Source: Nocardia sputorum
GTDB lineage: Bacteria > Actinomycetota > Actinomycetes > Mycobacteriales > Mycobacteriaceae
Reading direction: 5' to 3'
Assembly: GCF_027924405.1 (NCBI RefSeq)
Contig: NZ_AP026978.1
Coordinates: 5,022,001 to 5,086,000 of the forward strand
DNA: 64,000 nucleotides
Made by a program: the position numbers and the translations under genes. A model generated the notes under the pieces. That model was not told the DNA's origin and did not search any database. It saw only the letters and a program-made list of their open reading frames with translations. Positions 42,838 through 52,779 of the stretch are shown here, one piece after another. Positions within the stretch are counted from its first letter, which is position 1. Each line of letters starts with the position of its first letter.

Positions 42838-44271
42838 TCAGAGCGGAATGTTCTTGTGGTGGCTGGCGCGAGCCGGAGCCGCGGCGAGCGCTGCGGCGAT
42901 GATGCTGCGGGTCTTCGCCGGGTCGATGACCTGGTCGACGACGCCGATCGCCATGGCGCGCTCCACACCGCCCGCGATGCGCTCGTGTTCGGCGGTGAGG
43001 CGCTCGTGCAGCGCCTCGCGCTCCTCCTCCGGCGCGGCCGCGAGGGCCTTCTTGTGCAGGATGCCGACCGCGGCCTTGGCGCCCATGACGGCCACCTCGG
43101 AACCGGGCCACGCGTAGACCGCCGTCGCACCGAGCGAGCGGGCGTTCATCGCGATGTAGGCGCCACCGTAGATCTTGCGGGTGACCAGCGTGACGCGCGG
43201 AACGCGCGCCTCGGCGAACGCGTGCAGCAGTTTCGCGCCGCGCCGCACGACGCCTTCCCATTCCTGGCCCACGCCGGGCAGATAACCCGGCACGTCGGTG
43301 ATCACGATCAGCGGAATGCCGAACGCGTCGCACAGCCGCACGAAACGCGCCGCCTTCTCCGCGCTTTCGGAGTTCAAGCAGCCGCCGAGGCGGATCGGGT
43401 TGTTCGCCAGCACGCCGACGGTGCGGCCACCGAGACGGCCCAGACCGGTGACGATGCTGCGGGCGTACCCGCCCTGCAGTTCCTCGAACGACGACTCACC
43501 GTCGACGTTGTCGAGCAGCTCGTGGATGATCGGCTTCACGTCGTAGGCGCGCTTGGCCGATTCCGGCAGCATCGCTTTCAGATCCACGTCGCCGTGCTCG
43601 GCCGCGACCAGGTCGAACTCGCCCTGCTCGGCGAACATCGACACCAGCCTGCGCGCGCGGTGCAGGGCGTCGGCTTCGTCGTCGGCGACGATGTGGGTGA
43701 CGCCGGACTTCTTGCCGTGCGTCTCCGGCCCGCCCAAGGTGGCCATGTCGACCTGCTCGCCGGTCACGCTGCGCACCACGTCCGGGCCGGTCACGAAGAC
43801 GCGGCCTTCCGGAGCCATGATGACGATGTCGGTCAGCGCCGGACCGTAGGCGGCGCCACCGGCTGCGAAGCCGAGCACCACGGAGATCTGCGGAACCAGG
43901 CCGGACGCGCGGACCATGGCCTCGAAGACCAGGCCGACCGCGTGCAGCGCCTCGACGCCCTCGGCCAGGCGGGCGCCGCCGGAGTGCCACAGGCCGACCA
44001 CGGGGACACCGGAGTCGATGGCGGTGTCGATGGCGTCGACGATGTGCTTGCAGCCCTCCACTCCCATCGCGCCGCCCATGACGGTCGCGTCGGAGCAGTA
44101 GGCCACGGTGCGGACGCCGTCCACCTCGCCGATGGCAGCGAGCACGCCGGACTTGTCACGCGGGTGGAGCGGAAGAATGGTGCCCGGATCGAAGAAGCGC
44201 TGGAGTCGACCGAGCGGATCACGCGGGTCGGTCGCCGTCTCCTGATGCAACGCGGGAGCGATGATTGTCAT
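42838..44271 (-). CDS. accD6: acetyl/propionyl-CoA carboxylase beta subunit AccD6
   Basis: A 477-residue carboxyltransferase that, with a biotinylated AccA subunit encoded elsewhere, makes malonyl-CoA for fatty and mycolic acid synthesis. Two crotonase-fold halves are visible: the N-terminal half with FAAGGAAYGPALTDIVIMA and the C-terminal half with ITDVPGYLPGVGQEWEGVVRRGAKLL and YGGAYIAMNARSLGATAVYAWP. Its place directly after kas, as in Rv2245-Rv2247, supports AccD6 rather than another beta subunit. A 123-base gap with a hairpin separates it from kas. Confidence 0.95.
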   Translation of the reverse strand: MTIIAPALHQETATDPRDPLGRLQRFFDPGTILPLHPRDKSGVLAAIGEVDGVRTVAYCSDATVMGGAMGVEGCKHIVDAIDTAIDSGVPVVGLWHSGGARLAEGVEALHAVGLVFEAMVRASGLVPQISVVLGFAAGGAAYGPALTDIVIMAPEGRVFVTGPDVVRSVTGEQVDMATLGGPETHGKKSGVTHIVADDEADALHRARRLVSMFAEQGEFDLVAAEHGDVDLKAMLPESAKRAYDVKPIIHELLDNVDGESSFEELQGGYARSIVTGLGRLGGRTVGVLANNPIRLGGCLNSESAEKAARFVRLCDAFGIPLIVITDVPGYLPGVGQEWEGVVRRGAKLLHAFAEARVPRVTLVTRKIYGGAYIAMNARSLGATAVYAWPGSEVAVMGAKAAVGILHKKALAAAPEEEREALHERLTAEHERIAGGVERAMAIGVVDQVIDPAKTRSIIAAALAAAPARASHHKNIPL

Positions 44272-44330
44272 CGCGTTGTCTCCTCAACCTCAATGAGTGC
44301 GCCGCTGCCGCGGCTGCGTATGTCGAAACA

Positions 44331-44368
44331 CGGCGGGGCCGAGCCACTACAGATGGCCGGCCCCGCCG
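44331..44368 (-). promoter_or_regulatory. inverted repeat between kas and accD6
   Basis: CGGCGGGGCC (44331-44340) pairs with GGCCCCGCCG (44359-44368); inside, CCA and TGG can add pairs. Lying in the otherwise tight FAS-II operon, it could stabilise or partly terminate the message and thereby set the ratio of Kas to AccD6. Confidence 0.5.
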
Positions 44369-44394
44369 GGATCGTTGTGCAGTCGATCGCGCGG

Positions 44395-45645
44395 CTACGC
44401 CCGACCGAAGGCGAGCGCCACGTTGTGCCCACCGAATCCGAAGGAGTTGTTGATCGCGTACTCGATCTCCTGGCGGCGGGCTTCGCCCTTCACCACGTCG
44501 AGGTCGATCTCCGGGTCCTGGTTCTCCAGGTTCAGCGTCGGCGGCACGATGCCGTCGCGGATGCTGAGCACGGTCAGCACGGACTCCAGTGCGCCGACGG
44601 CGCCGATCGAGTGGCCGAGTGCCGACTTGGGCGCGTACACCGAGGCGTGGGTGCCCACGGCTTTGGTGATCGCGTTCGCCTCGGCGGTGTCGCCGATCGG
44701 CGTCGCGGTCGCGTGCGCGTTGATGTGCGTGATGTCCTTCTTGGTCAGACCCGCGGACTGCATCGCCCTGGTCATCGCCCGCGCGGCACCGTCACCCGTG
44801 GGATCGGGGGCGACGAGGTGGAAGCCGTCGGAGGTGATGCCCGCGCCCAGCAGGCGCGCGTGGATGGTCGCGCCACGGGCCTTCGCGTGCTCTTCGGTCT
44901 CGATGACCATCAGAGCGCCCGCCTCGCCGAAGACGAAGCCGTCGCGATCCTTGTCGAACGGCCGCGACGCGCCCTTCGGGTCGTCGTTGCGGGTGCTCAT
45001 GGCGCGCATCATGGTGAATGCCGCGATCGGCACCGCGTCGATGAAGCCTTCGACGCCACCGGTGACGACGATGTCGGCGTCACCCATGACGATCATGCGC
45101 CAGGCGTTGGCGATGGCCTCGGAGCCCGACGAGCATGCCGAGACCGGAGTGACCACTCCTGCCCTGGCCTTCAGTTCGAGGCCGACAACGGCCGACGGGC
45201 CGTTCGGCATGACCATCTGCACAGCCAACGGCGAGATCTTGCGATAACCGCCGTTCTTCAGCTTGTCCACCGAATCGATGAGGGCGTCACCGCCGCCCAA
45301 TCCGGTGCCGATGGCCACACCCAGCCGCTCCGGGTCGACTTCCGGGCTGCCCGCGTTCCGCCAGACCTCGCGACCGAGCACGGTCGCGAGCTGCTCGACG
45401 TAGGCCATGCGCCTGCATTCGACACGAGACAGCAGAGTGTCGGGCCGGACCTTCAGGTGACCGCCGATGCGGACCGGAAGGTCGTATTCCTCGACGAAGG
45501 AATCCTCGAGAACGTCGATGCCGCTCTCGCCGTTGAGGAGTCCCTTCCACGTCGCATCGACGTCACCCGCGATCGACGTGGTCGCCGCAAGGCTGGTTAC
45601 GACGACGTTGGGGAAGTTCCCGTTCAAGGTGGAAGGAGTGGTCAC
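44395..45645 (-). CDS. kasA: beta-ketoacyl-ACP synthase of FAS-II (KasA/KasB type)
   Basis: A 416-residue condensing enzyme that extends acyl-AcpM chains with malonyl-AcpM toward meromycolate. The catalytic residues fall at the numbers known for M. tuberculosis KasA: Cys171 in SACSSGSE, His311 in NAHATATP, Lys340 and His345 in PKSALGHS. Length is also identical to that of KasA. Only one kas gene lies here, while mycobacteria have kasA and kasB in tandem. It is ten bases downstream of acpM. Confidence 0.95.
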   Translation of the reverse strand: MTTPSTLNGNFPNVVVTSLAATTSIAGDVDATWKGLLNGESGIDVLEDSFVEEYDLPVRIGGHLKVRPDTLLSRVECRRMAYVEQLATVLGREVWRNAGSPEVDPERLGVAIGTGLGGGDALIDSVDKLKNGGYRKISPLAVQMVMPNGPSAVVGLELKARAGVVTPVSACSSGSEAIANAWRMIVMGDADIVVTGGVEGFIDAVPIAAFTMMRAMSTRNDDPKGASRPFDKDRDGFVFGEAGALMVIETEEHAKARGATIHARLLGAGITSDGFHLVAPDPTGDGAARAMTRAMQSAGLTKKDITHINAHATATPIGDTAEANAITKAVGTHASVYAPKSALGHSIGAVGALESVLTVLSIRDGIVPPTLNLENQDPEIDLDVVKGEARRQEIEYAINNSFGFGGHNVALAFGRA

Positions 45646-45655
45646 AGTTTCGGCC

Positions 45656-45958
45656 CTACTCGGCGTTGTCGAACTTGGCCTTGAGCTCGGCCGCCGCCTC
45701 AGCGTTCTCGGCTTCGAGCTTCTGGATGTAGTTGACGGCGTCGCCGACCGTCTTCAGGCTGGCCAGATCCTCGTCGGGGATCTTGACGCCGTACTTGTCC
45801 TCGGTCTGAACCGCGATCTCGACCATGGACAGCGAGTCGATGTCCAGGTCATCGACGAAGGACTTCTCGATCGTCACCTCGGAGGGCTCGATGCCGGTTA
45901 CCTCTTCGATGATCTTGCCGAGTTCCTCGACGATTTGTTCCTGGGTCAGAGCGGCCAC
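45656..45958 (-). CDS. acpM: acyl carrier protein of FAS-II
   Basis: A 100-residue acyl carrier protein. The phosphopantetheine Ser42 is in [11 protein letters not shown], and [11 protein letters not shown] is the usual helix II start. A roughly 20-residue C-terminal extension ([18 protein letters not shown]) goes beyond ordinary ACPs and matches the AcpM form that carries very long chains. AAGGGAG lies just before the ATG. The 120-base leader includes a palindrome and a T7/A7 run. Confidence 0.96.
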   Translation of the reverse strand: MAALTQEQIVEELGKIIEEVTGIEPSEVTIEKSFVDDLDIDSLSMVEIAVQTEDKYGVKIPDEDLASLKTVGDAVNYIQKLEAENAEAAAELKAKFDNAE

Positions 45959-46015
45959 TTCGTGGCTCCCTTCTTGATACTTTGTAGGGCTCTACTGGTT
46001 TTTTTCGGATCGAGC

Positions 46016-46032
46016 GCGGTAATAGTTACCGC
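46016..46032. promoter_or_regulatory. palindrome in the acpM leader
   Basis: GCGGTAA-TAG-TTACCGC: two seven-base arms (46016-46022 and 46026-46032) with a three-base centre, about 58 bases upstream of the acpM ATG. The AT-rich core and symmetry suit a regulator site or a secondary promoter within the operon. Confidence 0.45.
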
Positions 46033-46078
46033 CTCTCGGTCACGACCTCGCATCTGCATGCATGGTCGCGGAGGAAAG

Positions 46079-46993
46079 CTAGCCGGATACGGTCAGCTCA
46101 GCCAACGCGGGGAGGTCTTGCGGGGTCTTCAGGGCCAGCGTGGGCGTGCCCTTCAGTTCCCGCTTGGCGATGCCGACGAGGGTGCCCGCCGGCGGCAGTT
46201 CCGCCACCGCCGAGACGCCGGCTTGCCGGACGGTCTCGGTGCACAGGTCCCAGCGCACGGGCCGGGTGACCTGCGCGGCGAGCTTATCGATCGCGTCCTG
46301 TCCGGACGCGACCGGCTTGCCGTCGAAATTCGAGAGCAAGGTCCTGGTCGGCTCGTTCGGCGTGATCTTCGTTATGGCATCGGTCACAGCATCCTGCGCC
46401 GGGGCCATGAACGCCGTGTGGAACGCGCCCGCGACGGGCAGCGCCCGAACCCTGGCCTTCTCCGGGGGGTTCGCGGCGAGTTCGGCGAGAGCGTCCAACC
46501 GACCCGCGGCCACGATCTGACCCACCGCGTTGCGGTTGGCCGGCACGAGGTCGAGTTCGGTGAGCCGTTCGAGCACGGCGGCCTCGTCGCCGCCGAGCAC
46601 CGCGGACATTCCGGTCGGCTCCAGTGCACACGCCTTGGCCATCTCCGCTCCGCGGATGGCGGCCAGCCGGACCGCGTCGTCGGCGGAGATGACTCCGGCG
46701 ACCGCGGCGGCGGCGAGTTCACCGACCGAGTGCCCGGCGACGATGGTAGCGGCGGGAAGCTCGTCGGGCGAGATCTCCGCGAACGCCAGCAGCGCCGCGG
46801 CGACCACCAGGGGCTGGGTGACAGCGGTGTCGGTGATCTCCTCGGCCGTCGCGGTGGTGCCGAGACGGACCAGGTCCAGGCCGGAAGCCTTGGACCACAG
46901 CGTCAGGCGCTCATTCGCGCCGGGAAGGTCGAGCCAAGGCGCGAGCATGCCGGGTGTCTGAGAGCCCTGTCCAGGGGCGAACAACGCGATCAC
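46079..46993 (-). CDS. fabD: malonyl-CoA:ACP transacylase
   Basis: A 304-residue transacylase that moves malonyl from CoA to AcpM. GQGSQTPGM is the N-terminal oxyanion motif, GHSVGELAA carries the nucleophile Ser, and GAFHTAFMAPA carries the active-site His. GTG 46993 (VIALFAPGQGSQ) fits the family start; an upstream ATG would read through the operator. It is the first gene of the FAS-II block, 128 bases after mabR, with the presumed MabR site between. Confidence 0.95.
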   Translation of the reverse strand: MIALFAPGQGSQTPGMLAPWLDLPGANERLTLWSKASGLDLVRLGTTATAEEITDTAVTQPLVVAAALLAFAEISPDELPAATIVAGHSVGELAAAAVAGVISADDAVRLAAIRGAEMAKACALEPTGMSAVLGGDEAAVLERLTELDLVPANRNAVGQIVAAGRLDALAELAANPPEKARVRALPVAGAFHTAFMAPAQDAVTDAITKITPNEPTRTLLSNFDGKPVASGQDAIDKLAAQVTRPVRWDLCTETVRQAGVSAVAELPPAGTLVGIAKRELKGTPTLALKTPQDLPALAELTVSG

Positions 46994-47058
46994 GCCTCTA
47001 AGAAAACACTGTGAGGCGGGCCGCACGAGATGTCGACGCGAATGAAGGTTCGGAAGCG

Positions 47059-47081
47059 CTTTTGTGGGGGTTCCACAAAAG
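47059..47081. promoter_or_regulatory. candidate MabR operator in front of fabD
   Basis: A perfect inverted repeat: CTTTTGTGG (47059-47067), five bases, CCACAAAAG (47073-47081), centred 77 bases before the fabD start. MabR of M. tuberculosis is known to bind the promoter of the FAS-II operon, and I recall TTTTGT/ACAAAA half-sites; both are present here. The gene for a MabR homolog lies directly upstream. Confidence 0.7.
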
Positions 47082-47121
47082 ACCACGTGGGCTGTCCGAA
47101 TCGACCGATTCCACGGATGCG

Positions 47122-48456
47122 TTACAGGCCCTCGGTACCGAAGGCCACCGAAGTGACCTCTGGGGCAGAAGCTGATGATTCGTTACGGGTTCGTGTCAAA
47201 CGACCCACGGTGGCGGCGATCCGGAGCACATACGCGTCCCGCGGATTCATCGGATCACGGCCGGTGACCTCGGCGATGCGCTTGAGCCGATACCGGACCG
47301 TATTTGGATGGACGTACAGCTGACGCGCACACGTCTCGACCGCTCCGCCGCAATCCAGGTAGGCATCGAGCGTGTCCGCCAGCGACGACCCCGCTGCGGC
47401 CAACGGTAGGACAAGGTACTCGTTCAGCGCGTCGATCGCAGCTCGATCACCCAGCAACGCGCGTTCCGGGAGCAATTCCGCCGCGTGCACCGGTCGCGGC
47501 GCCCCGCGCCAGCCCACCACGGCTTCCATTCCGGCCAGCGCCTCCACCGCACTCGCGTGGGCCGCGCCCAGCGTGCGCGTGGTCGGCCCGATCACCACCG
47601 GCCCGTCGGAGAACACCTCGGCGAGCAGGTCGGCCAGGAACGGGGAGACTTGAGCGGTCTCCCCCAGGTGCCCCGAGACCACCATCACCAGCCTGGTGCC
47701 CTGGACGACCGCGAGCGCGGCCCGCCCGTGCCGCGCCGCGATGGAATGCACCGCACCCACCGACGAGACGCCCTGCTCGCCGGGCGGGGTGCCCACCAGC
47801 ACCGTCGCCGGTGCGGTGGCGTCCCAGTTCAGCGTCGCCGCCCGGGAGAGCATGTCCGGCCCCGTGTCGCCGCGCACCACGGCGTCGACGACGAGCGCCT
47901 CCAACCGGGTGTCCCACGCGCCGCGCGACTCGGCGGCGCTGGCGTACACCGAGGCGGCGGCGAATCCGAGCTCGCGCCCGTATCGCAACACCGCCTCGGT
48001 CAGAGCGACCAGCTGCCGATCGTTGCGCGCGAGCGCGGGCAGCCACTGCTCGAAGAACTCCATGGCGACGCGGACCATGTCCACCGTCTGGCGCAGCGTC
48101 AGCCGCCGCGCGAGATCCTGCGGGATCACCTGGAAGGCGTCCAGGCTGAACCGGATGTCGCTGTCCGGGTCCTGCAGCCATTCCAGGAAGTTCACCACCG
48201 CGGTCTGCACCAGCATCTGCACGCCGGCGCGCTGCGCGGCGTCCAGATCGGCGAAGAACGGCAACCGATCCTGCATCGACCCCACCGCCTCGGTGGAGAG
48301 GCGGCCGGAGAACTGCTTCACGCGTTTGAGCAGCGTGTCCGGGAGGGGGTCGCGAGTCTGCCGGTTCGGGGAGAGCGCGCCCGTCGGCAGATACACCTCG
48401 TGCTCGGAAGAGCCCTCGGAGATCCGTCGCGGCCGCGGCGGTTTACGGTCCACCAT
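47122..48456 (-). CDS. mabR: FAS-II operon regulator, MabR-like (PucR C-terminal HTH)
   Basis: A 444-residue transcription regulator in the position of Rv2242 between aceE and fabD. The C-terminal about 60 residues are a PucR-type helix-turn-helix: LADTLDAYLDCGGAVETCA, then QLYVHPNTVRYRLKRIAEVTG. The N-terminal about 300 residues contain a helical regulator module (LPFFADLDAAQRAGVQMLVQ) and a GGDEF-like sensor fold without catalytic motifs. MabR responds to long-chain acyl-CoA in mycobacteria. ATG 48456 lies 11 bases after the aceE stop, so the two may be cotranscribed. Confidence 0.92.
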   Translation of the reverse strand: MVDRKPPRPRRISEGSSEHEVYLPTGALSPNRQTRDPLPDTLLKRVKQFSGRLSTEAVGSMQDRLPFFADLDAAQRAGVQMLVQTAVVNFLEWLQDPDSDIRFSLDAFQVIPQDLARRLTLRQTVDMVRVAMEFFEQWLPALARNDRQLVALTEAVLRYGRELGFAAASVYASAAESRGAWDTRLEALVVDAVVRGDTGPDMLSRAATLNWDATAPATVLVGTPPGEQGVSSVGAVHSIAARHGRAALAVVQGTRLVMVVSGHLGETAQVSPFLADLLAEVFSDGPVVIGPTTRTLGAAHASAVEALAGMEAVVGWRGAPRPVHAAELLPERALLGDRAAIDALNEYLVLPLAAAGSSLADTLDAYLDCGGAVETCARQLYVHPNTVRYRLKRIAEVTGRDPMNPRDAYVLRIAATVGRLTRTRNESSASAPEVTSVAFGTEGL

Positions 48457-48467
48457 CCAATATTCCG

Positions 48468-51410
48468 CTACGCGAGGTCTTCGTCCGAACTCACCGCTGC
48501 CTTCGGCGCGGCGTCCACGTCGGCGATCCGGTACTTCGCCGCCGCTTCCACGGCCTTCGCGGGGTCGATCTTGCCCGTCCGGCCGAGACCGGCCAGCGCG
48601 GCGACCACGATGGACTGGGCGTCCACGTTGAACACCCGTCGCGCGGCCGGGCGGGTGTCGGAGAAACCGAAACCGTCCGTGCCGAGCGTCGTGAAATCGC
48701 CGGGCACCCACTTGCGCACCTGATCCGGCACCGCGCGCATCCAGTCGGTGGCGGCCACGTACGGGCCCTCGGCCCGCGACAGTGCCTCGGTGACGTACGG
48801 AAGGCCCGGATCCGCGCCCGGGTCGCGCAGCGCGGCGATCTCCTTGTCCAGCGCCTCCTTGCGAAGCTCGCCCCACGAGGTCACCGACCACACGTCCGCC
48901 TGCACGCCCCACTCCTGCGCCAGCAGCGCCTGCGCGCGCAAACCGTCCGGCACGGTGACGCCGGAGACCAGGATCTGGGCGCGCACCGCGCCCTCGCCCC
49001 CGCGCTTGTACAGGTAGATGCCCTTGAGCAGACCGGCGACGTCGAGGTCCTCCGGCTCGGCCGGCTGCGGGTACGGCTCGTTGTAGAGGGTGATGTAGTA
49101 AAAGATGTCCTCGCCGCCGAACTCGCCCGCGCTGCCGTGCGGATGGGTGCCGGGCAGCGGCGCGGAGCCCTGCGGCGCGGCGCCGCCGCCGTACATCCGG
49201 CGCAGGCCGTCGCGCACGATGTGGGCGATCTCGAACGCGAACGCCGGGTCGTAGGTCACCACGGCCGGGTTGGTCGAGGCGAGCAGCAGCGAATGCCCGT
49301 CGTTGTGCTGGAGACCCTCACCGGTCAGCGTGGTGCGCCCCGCGGTCGCCCCGAGCACGAAGCCACGGGCGAGCTGGTCGGCGGCCGCCCACAGTCCGTC
49401 GCCGGTGCGCTGGAAGCCGAACATCGAGTAGAAGATGTACAGCGGGATCATCGGCTCGCCGTGCGTGGCGTAGGAGGTGCCCGCCGCGGTGAACGACGCC
49501 GTCGACCCGGCCTCGTTGATGCCCTCGTGCAGGATCTGCCCGACGGCGCTCTCTTTGTAGGCAAGCATCAATTCCGCGTCGACGGATGTGTACAACTGTC
49601 CGTTGCGGTTGTAGATCTTCAACGAAGGGAACCACGAGTCCATGCCGAAGGTCCTGGCCTCGTCGGGGATGATCGGGACGATCCGCTTGCCGATCTCCTT
49701 GTCCCGCAGCAGCTCCTTCATCAGCCGCACCAGGGCCATCGTGGTGGCGACGTTCTGCTTGCCCGACCCCTTGCGCACCGAGCGGTAGGCCTCGTCGCCG
49801 GGCAGCTTCAGCGGCTTGGCCGCCGTGCGCCGCTCGGGCAGGAACCCGCCGAGCGCCTTGCGCCGGTCGAGCATGTACTGGACCTCACGGGCCTCCATAC
49901 CGGGGTGGTAGTACGGCGGCAGGTACGGGTCCTTCTCCAGCTCGGCGTCGCTGATCGGGATGCGCTGCAGATCGCGGAAATCCTTGAGGTCCTGCAAGGT
50001 CAGCTTCTTCATCTGGTGCGTGGCGTTGCGGCCCTCGAAGTGCTTGCCGAGGGTGTAGCCCTTGATGGTCTTGGCCAGGATCACCGTGGGCTGACCCTTG
50101 TGCGCCATCGCGGCCGCGTAGGCGGCGTACACCTTCCGATAGTCGTGACCGCCGCGCTTGAGGTTCCAGATCTCCTGGTCGGACAGATCCTGCACCAGCG
50201 CTTTGGTCCGCGGATCGCGGCCGAAGAAGTGGTCGCGGACGTACGCGCCGTCGTTGGCCTTGTAGGTCTGGTAGTCACCGTCGGGGGTGCTGTTCATCAG
50301 GTTCACCAGCGCGCCGTCGCGGTCGGCGCCCAGCAGCGCGTCCCACTCCCGGCCCCAGATCACCTTGATGACGTTCCAGCCCGCGCCGCGGAAGAACGAC
50401 TCCAGCTCCTGGATGATCTTGCCGTTGCCGCGCACCGGACCGTCCAGGCGCTGCAAGTTGCAGTTGACGACGAAGGTCAGGTTGTCCAGACCCTCCATCG
50501 CCGCGACGTGCGCGAGACCGCGCGACTCCGGTTCGTCCATCTCGCCGTCGCCGAGGAACGCCCATACGTGCTGGTCGGAGGTGTCCTTGATCCCCCGATC
50601 GTGCAGGTAGTGGTTGAACCGCGCCTGGTAGATGGCGTTCATCGGGCCCAGGCCCATGGACACCGTGGGGAACTCCCAGAAGTTGTTCAGCAGCCGCGGA
50701 TGCGGATAGGACGGCAGCCCGTGGCCGGGACCGCCGTTGCTGTACTCCTGGCGGAACCCGTCGAGCTGATCGGTCGACAGCCTGCCTTCCAGGAACGCGC
50801 GGGCGTAGATGCCCGGCGAGGCGTGGCCCTGGATGAAGATCGAGTCGCCGCCGCCCGGGTGGTCCTTGCCACGGAAGAAGTGATTGAAGCCCACCTCGTA
50901 GAGCGCCGCCGAGGAAGCGTAGGTCGAGATGTGGCCGCCGACGCCGATGCCGGGGCGCTGGGCGCGATGCACCATGATCGCGGCGTTCCAGCGGATCCAG
51001 GCGCGGAAGCGCCGCTCCACCTCCTCGTCGCCGGGGAACCACGGCTCGTTCTCGGTGGGGATGGTGTTGACGTAGTCGGTGGAGGTCAAAGACGGGATGG
51101 CGACCCGACGTTCACCGGCCCGCTCCAGCAGACGGAGCATGAGGTAACGCGCACGGCCGGGGCCCTCCCGGTCGAGCATCTCATCGAACGACTCGAGCCA
51201 TTCGCTGGTTTCCTCCGGGTCGATGTCCGGTAGGTAGGACGCCACCCCTTCGCGGATCACCCGCACCCGTCCGGCCGGCTGCGGCGCGGGCGACCCGTTC
51301 GGATCGCGGCTCGCGGCGGGCGCGGGAGCGGAGTTGGTACCGGCGGATTTCGCCGGTGCGGAAGAGTGGATCAGGTCGGTCAAATCTGCTCCTCGTACAG
51401 GGGTGGACAT
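48468..51410 (-). CDS. aceE: pyruvate dehydrogenase E1 component, homodimeric
   Basis: A 980-residue thiamine-diphosphate enzyme that decarboxylates pyruvate and passes the acetyl group to E2 of the pyruvate dehydrogenase complex. The ThDP/Mg segment is [13 protein letters not shown] with downstream [31 protein letters not shown] sequence ([12 protein letters not shown]) and [21 protein letters not shown] match the AceE family. The N-terminus up to about residue 50 is Ala/Pro-rich linker. ATG 51410 ([10 protein letters not shown]) is preferred over an upstream in-frame ATG. It is divergent from a lipoprotein gene. Confidence 0.97.
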   Translation of the reverse strand: MSTPVRGADLTDLIHSSAPAKSAGTNSAPAPAASRDPNGSPAPQPAGRVRVIREGVASYLPDIDPEETSEWLESFDEMLDREGPGRARYLMLRLLERAGERRVAIPSLTSTDYVNTIPTENEPWFPGDEEVERRFRAWIRWNAAIMVHRAQRPGIGVGGHISTYASSAALYEVGFNHFFRGKDHPGGGDSIFIQGHASPGIYARAFLEGRLSTDQLDGFRQEYSNGGPGHGLPSYPHPRLLNNFWEFPTVSMGLGPMNAIYQARFNHYLHDRGIKDTSDQHVWAFLGDGEMDEPESRGLAHVAAMEGLDNLTFVVNCNLQRLDGPVRGNGKIIQELESFFRGAGWNVIKVIWGREWDALLGADRDGALVNLMNSTPDGDYQTYKANDGAYVRDHFFGRDPRTKALVQDLSDQEIWNLKRGGHDYRKVYAAYAAAMAHKGQPTVILAKTIKGYTLGKHFEGRNATHQMKKLTLQDLKDFRDLQRIPISDAELEKDPYLPPYYHPGMEAREVQYMLDRRKALGGFLPERRTAAKPLKLPGDEAYRSVRKGSGKQNVATTMALVRLMKELLRDKEIGKRIVPIIPDEARTFGMDSWFPSLKIYNRNGQLYTSVDAELMLAYKESAVGQILHEGINEAGSTASFTAAGTSYATHGEPMIPLYIFYSMFGFQRTGDGLWAAADQLARGFVLGATAGRTTLTGEGLQHNDGHSLLLASTNPAVVTYDPAFAFEIAHIVRDGLRRMYGGGAAPQGSAPLPGTHPHGSAGEFGGEDIFYYITLYNEPYPQPAEPEDLDVAGLLKGIYLYKRGGEGAVRAQILVSGVTVPDGLRAQALLAQEWGVQADVWSVTSWGELRKEALDKEIAALRDPGADPGLPYVTEALSRAEGPYVAATDWMRAVPDQVRKWVPGDFTTLGTDGFGFSDTRPAARRVFNVDAQSIVVAALAGLGRTGKIDPAKAVEAAAKYRIADVDAAPKAAVSSDEDLA

Positions 51411-51595
51411 GCTGATGGCGTCGGTATCCCCGGGCGGGTTCGCTGGTTGGCGGACCGCCCGTTTACGAAAGGTTCGGGCGCACCATCCATCCTTGCCGAT
51501 GACGCGTCCCAAATCATCATGTCAGCCGGAAATCCAGTACCGTTCGACAGGCAAGGTGAGCATTGAGCGTGGCAGCCCTGAGGAGCGGGAGGACG

Positions 51596-52153
51596 ATGAA
51601 GCTGCTGAACCCACGCGGGTTCGGAATGGTGTGCGCCACCGGCGCCGTCGCTGTCGGACTGGTCGTCGCGGGGTGCGCCAACCGGGTGGACGGCGTGGCG
51701 GGTCCGAACGCGAGCGATCTGGCGGCGTACAAGACCGAGGCGGCGTCCTCGTCGGCGGCGGCGACCTCTTCCCGGCGCGCCGCGGCCCAGGCCAAGGCCG
51801 TCTCCGACAATTGCGGTCAGTTCCCCACCATCACCGGAGCGGGCGTAAGCAAGTACAACGAATTCGTCGACGCGCACGACTCGAACGCCCCGGACTACGT
51901 CGCCAAGCGCGACTCGGCGGCGCAGACCCTCGAGGACGCGGCGAACAAGGTGGAGAGCGGCGTGAACTCCGCCAAGGAGGCGCTCCCCGGGGACCTGGCC
52001 GGCTTGTTCACCGAATACGTGAACGCCGCCCGCGCGCTGGCCGCCGAGACGCGCAAGATGACCTACACCGCGCCGGTCGCGGCGCTCAACGACGCCAGCA
52101 AGCGGGTCAACGACGCGCGCAACGCCGTGCGCGACTCGTGTCCGAAACGCTGA
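51596..52153 (+). CDS. lipoprotein, position of Rv2240c
   Basis: A 185-residue lipoprotein. ATG 51596 has GGGAGG just upstream and opens a signal (MKLLNPRGFGMVCATGAVAV) with lipobox VVAGC. The mature chain is helical, with a Ser/Ala/Arg segment, then a domain with Cys in SDNCGQFP and a C-terminal DSCPKR, possibly disulfide-linked. The gene occupies the position of Rv2240c beside aceE; I cannot confirm homology by eye. Function unknown. It is divergent from aceE by 185 bases. Confidence 0.8.
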   Translation: MKLLNPRGFGMVCATGAVAVGLVVAGCANRVDGVAGPNASDLAAYKTEAASSSAAATSSRRAAAQAKAVSDNCGQFPTITGAGVSKYNEFVDAHDSNAPDYVAKRDSAAQTLEDAANKVESGVNSAKEALPGDLAGLFTEYVNAARALAAETRKMTYTAPVAALNDASKRVNDARNAVRDSCPKR

Positions 52154-52279
52154 GAAACCCCTTGACACACCATCGCAACGCGACATTCGGTAGCTATTTC
52201 GCCGGATCGGCTTGCGCTGAAGCCCATAACCATGTTCGCTTGCAACTACCTACTGTCGGGAGTTGAGGAGGACGCCACC

Positions 52280-52702
52280 GTGGTCGCCGCGGCGGACGCG
52301 CAGAACTACGCTCAGAAGCTTGGCATCTCACACGGCTTGGTTGTCCAGGAATTGGGCTGGGACGAGGACGTCGACGACGACCTGAGGGCCGACGTCGAGG
52401 AAGCGATCGGCGGTGAACTCGTCGACGAGGACTCCGACGAGGTGATCGACGTCGTGCTGCTGTGGTGGCGGGACGGGGACGGTGATCTGGTCGACGCCCT
52501 GATGGACGCCATCGGCCCGCTCGCCGACGACGGTTTCGTCTGGGTACTCACCCCCAAGACCGGACAGCCCGGCCACGTCGAGCCGAGCGAAATCGCCGAA
52601 TCCGCACCGACCGCCGGTCTGACCCAGACCTCGGCGATCAGCCTCGGTTCGTGGACGGGTAGCAGGCTCGTGCAGCCCAAGGCGCCCTCGAAGCAGCGCT
52701 GA
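52280..52702 (+). CDS. DUF3052 family protein
   Basis: A 140-residue acidic cytoplasmic protein, equivalent to Rv2239c. The start is GTG 52280 with AGGAGG eight bases ahead (VVAAADAQNYAQKLG); longer in-frame starts lack such a site. Typical segments are HGLVVQELGWDEDVDDDLR, IGGELVDEDSDEVIDVVLLWWRDGDGDLVD and GFVWVLTPKTG. The role of DUF3052 is unknown. It lies 77 bases before ahpE on the same strand, as in mycobacteria. Confidence 0.93.
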   Translation: MVAAADAQNYAQKLGISHGLVVQELGWDEDVDDDLRADVEEAIGGELVDEDSDEVIDVVLLWWRDGDGDLVDALMDAIGPLADDGFVWVLTPKTGQPGHVEPSEIAESAPTAGLTQTSAISLGSWTGSRLVQPKAPSKQR

Positions 52703-52779
52703 GCCACCGCGCTATGGTTTCCACCAGGGTGGTGTCGCACGCCCGCCCGGTGGAAACCCGACACGATGGAGGATTCGCT

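Noticed and set aside
42685..45684. A 999-codon plus-strand frame across accD6 and kas
   Set aside because: Antisense shadow of two well-conserved genes; no recognisable domain.
49137..51233. A 698-codon plus-strand frame across aceE
   Set aside because: Antisense shadow of aceE with unnatural composition.
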